From NCBI GenBank assembly GCA_023442525.1, contig JAEZZA010000005.1, positions 1 through 19,481 on the forward strand: a stretch of 19,481 bases of DNA. Reading direction: 5' to 3'. This document shows, in pieces, positions 15,358 to 19,481 of the stretch. The translations under genes and the position numbers were made by a program. The notes beneath the pieces were generated by a model. That model was not told the origin of the DNA and did not search any database. It saw nothing but the letters and a program-made list of their open reading frames with translations. This DNA is from Bacteroidota bacterium (GTDB lineage: Bacteria; Bacteroidota; Bacteroidia; Bacteroidales; UBA10428). Within the stretch, counting starts at the first letter, position 1. The number at the start of each line of letters is the position of its first letter.

Positions 15358-15365
15358 TATTTTTG
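15358..15365 (+). promoter_or_regulatory. Candidate -7 element for the flavodiiron gene
   Basis: The plus strand reads TATTTTTG, the same octamer as the parA candidate and a match to TAnnTTTG. The start of transcription would be near 15372, leaving a leader of only about 13 bases before ATG 15385. No clear -33 TTTG is present. On the opposite strand a weaker TATCTTTA (15223-15230) could serve the cyd operon. The region 15190-15384 contains no gene. Confidence 0.38.
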
Positions 15366-15384
15366 AGCATCAAAAAACTTGAAA

Positions 15385-16593
15385 ATGTCGGATCCTAAAG
15401 TATTAAAAGTAACTGAAGATGTCAGTTGGATAGGGGTATTGGATAAAGATATCGTGACATTCGATATTGTTATGGAGACCCGGGAGGGAACTACGTATAA
15501 CTCTTATTTCATCAACGCCGAAAAGAAAGTAGTGGTCGACACCGTTAAGAAAGAGTTTCGTGAAACATTCCTGAATAAACTGAAACAGTTAACCGATCCG
15601 TCTGAAATAGATTATATCATCGTAACCCATACCGAACCCGACCATTCGGGAAGTCTGAAATATCTTCTCGACCTTGCTCCCCGTGCAGTTGTTTACGGAA
15701 GCAGGCAGGCAATAAATTATCTGCAGGACATGGTCGACCGTAAGTTCGAATATGTTTTCGTAAGAGACGGCGATGTTCTCGACCTGGGAAATAAGAAGAT
15801 CAAATTCATCGGCGCACCGAATCTTCATTGGCCCGATACATTGTACGCCTGGCTGGAAGAAGATGGTGTACTGTTTACCTGCGATTCGTTCGGAGCTCAT
15901 TACTGCCGTGAAGCGATGTTTGATGATCTCGTGGATAATTATGACGATTCATTCAAGTACTATTTTGATGTAATTCTCAAGCCCTTCAGTAGTTTCATGG
16001 TGAAAGCGCTTGAAAAGATAAAACCTTTGGATATTAAGGTAATTTGCCCCGGACACGGCCCCATTCTGCGCAGCACCTGGAAGGAAAAAGTGCGAATGAC
16101 CGAAAGGATGGCGGAACAATATATGGCCGACTCGGTATGTCTGGACAACAGTATTCTCATCACCTACGTCACCGCTTACGGATATACCCGGCAAATGGCT
16201 GAATCAATAGCCGAAGGCATCCGCGAAGTAGTGGATTATAAGATCAATGTGGTGGATATTGAAAACATACTATTGGGTGATCTCGAGGAACTGATTACCA
16301 AAAGCAAGTCCATTTTAATCGGATCACCAACAATCAACCAGAACACGTTATTACCTGTTTACCGGATGTTTGCCGTAATCAATCCAATAAGGGATCGTGG
16401 CAAGAAAGCGGCTGCATTTGGCTCGTATGGCTGGAGCGGGGAAGCTGTAAAACTTATTGAAAATCATTTACGTGCACTTAAACTGAACGTGGTAATGGAT
16501 GGCCTTACCGCCAAATTCGCTCCAAACACCGAAAAACATAAGCAGATGGTCGAATTTGGAAAAAAATTCGCCCGTTGCCTGGTTGAAAACTGA
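15385..16593 (+). CDS. FprA-family A-type flavodiiron protein (O2/NO reductase)
   Basis: A 402-residue soluble protein with the two standard domains of class A flavodiiron proteins. The N-terminal metallo-beta-lactamase-like domain (about 1-250) carries the di-iron ligands: His82, Glu84, Asp86 and His87 (THTEPDHSGS), His148 (NLHWP), Asp167 (CDSFGAH) and His224 (CPGHGP). The C-terminal flavodoxin domain (about 255-402) has FMN-loop candidates TAYGYTRQMAE, GSPTINQN and GSYGWSGEA. No rubredoxin or flavin-reductase extension is fused. It reduces O2 to water, or NO to N2O, in the cytoplasm, protecting anaerobic metabolism. I chose ATG 15385-15387; a TTG two codons earlier is possible. It is divergent from the cyd operon, another O2-consuming system, and its TGA (16591-16593) abuts the stop codon of the next gene on the other strand. 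Confidence 0.95.
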   Translation: MSDPKVLKVTEDVSWIGVLDKDIVTFDIVMETREGTTYNSYFINAEKKVVVDTVKKEFRETFLNKLKQLTDPSEIDYIIVTHTEPDHSGSLKYLLDLAPRAVVYGSRQAINYLQDMVDRKFEYVFVRDGDVLDLGNKKIKFIGAPNLHWPDTLYAWLEEDGVLFTCDSFGAHYCREAMFDDLVDNYDDSFKYYFDVILKPFSSFMVKALEKIKPLDIKVICPGHGPILRSTWKEKVRMTERMAEQYMADSVCLDNSILITYVTAYGYTRQMAESIAEGIREVVDYKINVVDIENILLGDLEELITKSKSILIGSPTINQNTLLPVYRMFAVINPIRDRGKKAAAFGSYGWSGEAVKLIENHLRALKLNVVMDGLTAKFAPNTEKHKQMVEFGKKFARCLVEN

Positions 16594-16615
16594 TCACCTG
16601 CTGATGATCAGTTTT
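16586..16615. terminator. Bidirectional intrinsic terminator spanning both convergent stop codons
   Basis: A perfect 11-bp inverted repeat, AAAACTGATCA (16586-16596) and TGATCAGTTTT (16605-16615), encloses the 8-base loop CCTGCTGA. On the plus strand the stem ends in TTTTT (16612-16616), and on the minus strand in TTTTC. The left arm contains the flavodiiron stop codon (16591-16593) and the surface-protein stop codon (16594-16596, read on the other strand). The same element can therefore end transcription from both directions. The stem has only three G-C pairs, so strength is uncertain. Confidence 0.75.
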
Positions 16616-19481
16616 TGAGTACCCGATATTTTTCCTGAATTTATTATTCGTACCAGGTACATCCCTGCCGGAATACCTGATAGTTCGATTTCATGCATGA
16701 ATCCGGAATGTATCTTTTCCGAATATACCGTGATTCCCAGATGATTGATCAGTTCAATGGTTCTGTCGTTTCCGGAAGTTACCATGTTTATAAATAGTCT
16801 TTCATTTGCAGGATTTGGATATATCGTGAACTCCGAATTCTGAGGTCCGGGAATATCCTGGTTCCCGGTCATAAACCCGCGCCGGTCGTACCCGGCCTGG
16901 TAAATTTCTTTAGTGGTTTCGTCCTGCAGGAATGCCACCACCCGGATTGTAGATGAGTCATGGACATTTTCGAGCGTCCACGATTCCTCAATCCCAACCA
17001 TTTCACCCTCCGACCATTCTTTAAAGATAGTCGTTCCGGCTGCGTCGGGAAGCATAGCCTTTACAACATTTCTGAAATACCGGATCCCGTTATTCCCGGT
17101 TACGTCATCGACTATCGATTCAAGGACAACAATTCTCAGGGAGACTTCAGTAAGGGGGATCTCTTTCGTCGCTATTACTTCAACCTGGGTATTCAGGCTG
17201 TCGCCTTTGGTTTGAGAATATACATTGAGAATGTAATCACTGTCGAAAAGCGATTCTACAGCAAGCACATTCGGATTCGGATTTTTGGTTATATAATCAA
17301 TCTGATCTGCCTCGTGCAATCCGCCGTTAATCAAAGTATATGGTACACTTCCAATCCCATAATAAAACTGTCGTGTGGATGGGATGACCGGGTTATCGGC
17401 ATTTAACGGATCGCCGGCCGGGTTATCCGTATGATAATGCAGATCTATAATATTGGTACCTGATGCCTGTATTACCTGGTAAAGAATGGAATCGGCCACT
17501 GCGCTGTTGAAATCCGATGCGTTGGTGAAATGCTCCATAAGCATGTTTCTGTTTCTTTCGGTAATATGTATGTCATCGATAGCGATACCGTCGTTCCAGA
17601 AGGCGTCTCCCGAAGCCTGGTAATGTATCCTGAGAATTACCTGATGTTCATCGGCAAGGAAATCAAGGGCATGACGAACCTCAATCCATCCGGTGTCATT
17701 AATTGCTGTCCATCCGACTGTTTGTTGTCCGGGAACACCATAGTAGCTGTTGAACCAGTTGATCCCGTCGTTCAATGATCCCACCGGGTTCCAGGTGATA
17801 CCATTGTCGGTTGAATATTGAAGGCTTGCACCGTCGTGGTTATCGGCAAACGATCGCCAAACCCGGGCTATAAATGTGGGTTTACGGGTTCCGGTAAAGT
17901 CGAAGCAGGGACTGGTAATCCATGATTCTTCTGCAGGAACCGGGTTTTCGGTGATGAATGTGTACCAGCATCTCTGACCTGACCATGGATTTTCGAAACC
18001 TCTAACCGGAAATCCATACTTTTCGGGTGTGCCCATATTCCAGCTGTTTACAGCAGATGTCTGTGAAGTCAGCCATTCATTGGTATTTTCGAAATCCTCA
18101 AAATAGGATTGTCCGGCAAGTTCAAACACAGGTTGCAACGATAGTACCCGCACCGCTGTATCGGTACAGCCATGGGAATTAATGGCCGACAACGACACGG
18201 TATAGGTTCCGGGTTCGGAGAAATTATAAGAAATCTCCCGTGACGACCATGTGATTGTGTCGCTGTTGCCATAAATTCTCCATCTGAAGCTGTCATCATT
18301 CAGGGTGCCGAAAACGGATTCAGAAGTATTAGTAAAATGAAGCGGCTGTCCCGGAGTATAACAGTCTGTACCCCATTGGAAGTCAGCTTTTAAATTTTCG
18401 CCTATCTGAATATTTCTCTCCACCTCGGTACCGTCAGCAGCTCTATAGGTTACAACATAATCTCCGGCTAAGAGTACCGATGGATCGATTGTGGCAGTGT
18501 TATTTCCATGATCGGTAAGACCTGTTCCTCCGCTAATGGAGAATGTACCGGTTCCACTGCCCGACCGGTTAATCCCGCTGATCTGGAATGGAAGGTCGTC
18601 TGTGCAATACCCCGTTCTTTCACGTGCGAATTGTATATCCGCGGTAGATTCGTATACGCGAACGGTTACCGTATCGTACCCATAGCACGAAGATGAGTTC
18701 TGCCTGTATTTGTAAATAATATCGTTATTTCCCTTGTTTGCAATCGACGGTACAAAATACCATTTGTCTTCATGTTGCAGAATGCCATTACCCGAAAACT
18801 GTCCACCCGAAGGTGAACCTGAGATTTCAACCCAGTCGGCAGATTGCAGGCTATAGGAATTCTCCAGGTTATTTATGCTTACTTCCGGGGCTTCGGCAAG
18901 GTTTACTATTGCACTGCCACTGGCATTGCCTTCGCAATACCGGTCGTACACATCAATCAGTGTATATGTACCGGCTTTAGCTGCTTTTATTTGTCCATTC
19001 GGGGAGGTCACATTATTCACAGTGACTGCAGTTTCATTATTAAACCGGTATGTGAATTTCCAGGGCGAAGTGCCGGTAAGACTTACATTTAATGTTGTGT
19101 TTCCGTCTCCGCAAAATGTTCCTGTTCCGCTCAGCAATCCGGAAGGTTTACTTCTCAGGCGAACTTCACCTTTGCCCGAAACGGTCCCTCTCGAAAATGC
19201 ATCTTCCACCGCACCTAATGTATAAATACCGGGTTGGTTGACTCTGAGATCATATTCAGGCGACCGGATATTGTTGATCGTTTTCATTGGTGCTCCATTG
19301 TGATATACCGAAATATCCCATGGAGGTGACCCGGCAAGCTTCACTTTCAGCAATCCGGGTTCGCCGCTGCATACGCTGTCGATACCCGAAATAGAAGCAG
19401 ATGCTTTTATACCGGGCTGAGGAGTAGTCGGCGGAGGCGGAGGTTCCGTGACCGAAGTGTCTGGTGGTGGAGGTGGTGGAG
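16594..19481 (-). CDS. Large T9SS-exported multidomain surface protein, C-terminal 962 residues (5' end outside window)
   Basis: The frame is open to the window end; the apparent start at 19353 is an internal CTG codon, so the gene is partial. From the N-terminal side of the visible part: a proline-rich linker of PPPPPP and PPPPP runs (19481 to about 19410), then two related beta repeats of about 75-95 residues (LTGTSPW and GTYTL motifs; about 19380-18890). Next are further Ig-like or adhesin-type segments and a PKD-like domain (about 18390-18130, ending GTYTVSLSAINSHGCTD). A MAM/jelly-roll-like domain follows (about 18105-17560: FEDFEN, WSGQRCW, WITSPCFDF, DGIAIDDIHI), then an Omp28-like domain (about 17550-17150). 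The C-terminus is a type A T9SS sorting domain (about 16836-16597: FTIYPNPANERLFI, then MYLVRI, ending LIISR). It is probably attached to or released from the cell surface. The ligand and function are unknown. Confidence 0.9.
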   Translation of the reverse strand, partial: PPPPPPDTSVTEPPPPPTTPQPGIKASASISGIDSVCSGEPGLLKVKLAGSPPWDISVYHNGAPMKTINNIRSPEYDLRVNQPGIYTLGAVEDAFSRGTVSGKGEVRLRSKPSGLLSGTGTFCGDGNTTLNVSLTGTSPWKFTYRFNNETAVTVNNVTSPNGQIKAAKAGTYTLIDVYDRYCEGNASGSAIVNLAEAPEVSINNLENSYSLQSADWVEISGSPSGGQFSGNGILQHEDKWYFVPSIANKGNNDIIYKYRQNSSSCYGYDTVTVRVYESTADIQFARERTGYCTDDLPFQISGINRSGSGTGTFSISGGTGLTDHGNNTATIDPSVLLAGDYVVTYRAADGTEVERNIQIGENLKADFQWGTDCYTPGQPLHFTNTSESVFGTLNDDSFRWRIYGNSDTITWSSREISYNFSEPGTYTVSLSAINSHGCTDTAVRVLSLQPVFELAGQSYFEDFENTNEWLTSQTSAVNSWNMGTPEKYGFPVRGFENPWSGQRCWYTFITENPVPAEESWITSPCFDFTGTRKPTFIARVWRSFADNHDGASLQYSTDNGITWNPVGSLNDGINWFNSYYGVPGQQTVGWTAINDTGWIEVRHALDFLADEHQVILRIHYQASGDAFWNDGIAIDDIHITERNRNMLMEHFTNASDFNSAVADSILYQVIQASGTNIIDLHYHTDNPAGDPLNADNPVIPSTRQFYYGIGSVPYTLINGGLHEADQIDYITKNPNPNVLAVESLFDSDYILNVYSQTKGDSLNTQVEVIATKEIPLTEVSLRIVVLESIVDDVTGNNGIRYFRNVVKAMLPDAAGTTIFKEWSEGEMVGIEESWTLENVHDSSTIRVVAFLQDETTKEIYQAGYDRRGFMTGNQDIPGPQNSEFTIYPNPANERLFINMVTSGNDRTIELINHLGITVYSEKIHSGFMHEIELSGIPAGMYLVRIINSGKISGTQKLIISR

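Noticed and set aside
16960..17406. Plus-strand ORF of 148 codons
   Set aside because: It is the antisense shadow of the T9SS surface-protein gene, which has strong domain evidence through this stretch.
18616..18631. Possible ParB-binding parS site with core CACGTG
   Set aside because: Only about 11 of 16 positions match the TGTTTCACGTGAAACA consensus and the right half is poor. It lies inside a surface-protein gene, far from parAB. I see no better parS match in the window.
19350..19353. Start codon for the surface protein at 19353
   Set aside because: It is an internal CTG codon. The frame stays open to the window end, encoding proline-rich linkers and more of the first repeat.

Overview
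The window looks like a chromosomal segment of an anaerobic or microaerophilic member of the Bacteroidota, probably Bacteroidales or Marinilabiliales. The evidence is gene content and signals: a C-terminal type IX secretion (T9SS) sorting domain, a DUF5683 gene behind parAB, a DUF4492 gene in front of cydA, BT0820-type HAD and Omp28-like proteins, and TAnnTTTG promoter elements with weak Shine-Dalgarno sites. No tRNA, rRNA, CRISPR array, transposase or phage gene was seen.

Layout from left to right. (1) 1-798 (+): the C-terminal part of an AT-rich, unrecognised polytopic membrane protein, running toward the next block. (2) 834-9278 (-): seven closely spaced genes, in transcription order parA, parB, a DUF5683 protein, an MltD-like LysM lytic transglycosylase, two SGNH-hydrolase-fold envelope proteins and an MBOAT acyltransferase. 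The first four are a familiar Bacteroidota chromosome-segregation/cell-wall set. The last three look like a complete envelope glycan O-acylation module, with peptidoglycan the most attractive target because MurNAc 6-O-acetylation blocks lytic transglycosylases. (3) 9552-11111 (-): a glutaminyl-peptide cyclotransferase-like lipoprotein and a small HAD hydrolase, divergent from (4) pssA (phosphatidylserine synthase) at 11233-11967 (+). (5) 12126-15189 (-): a cytochrome bd oxidase operon, DUF4492-cydA-cydB plus a 43-codon membrane ORF six bases after cydB. (6) 15385-16593 (+): a flavodiiron protein divergent from the cyd operon, so two different four-electron O2 reductases flank one 195-bp promoter region. 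(7) 16594-19481 (-): the C-terminal 962 residues of a large T9SS-exported multidomain surface protein that leaves the window.

Genes 6 and 7 meet tail to tail with directly adjacent stop codons, inside a perfect 11-bp inverted repeat that looks like a bidirectional terminator. The non-coding gaps (2493-2587, 9279-9551, 11968-12125, 15190-15384) hold promoter elements, short tandem repeats and hairpins, with no further gene seen. The most interesting points are the coupling of parAB-mltD to an SGNH/SGNH/MBOAT module, the matching beta-rich insertions in both SGNH proteins, and the small ORF coupled to cydB.
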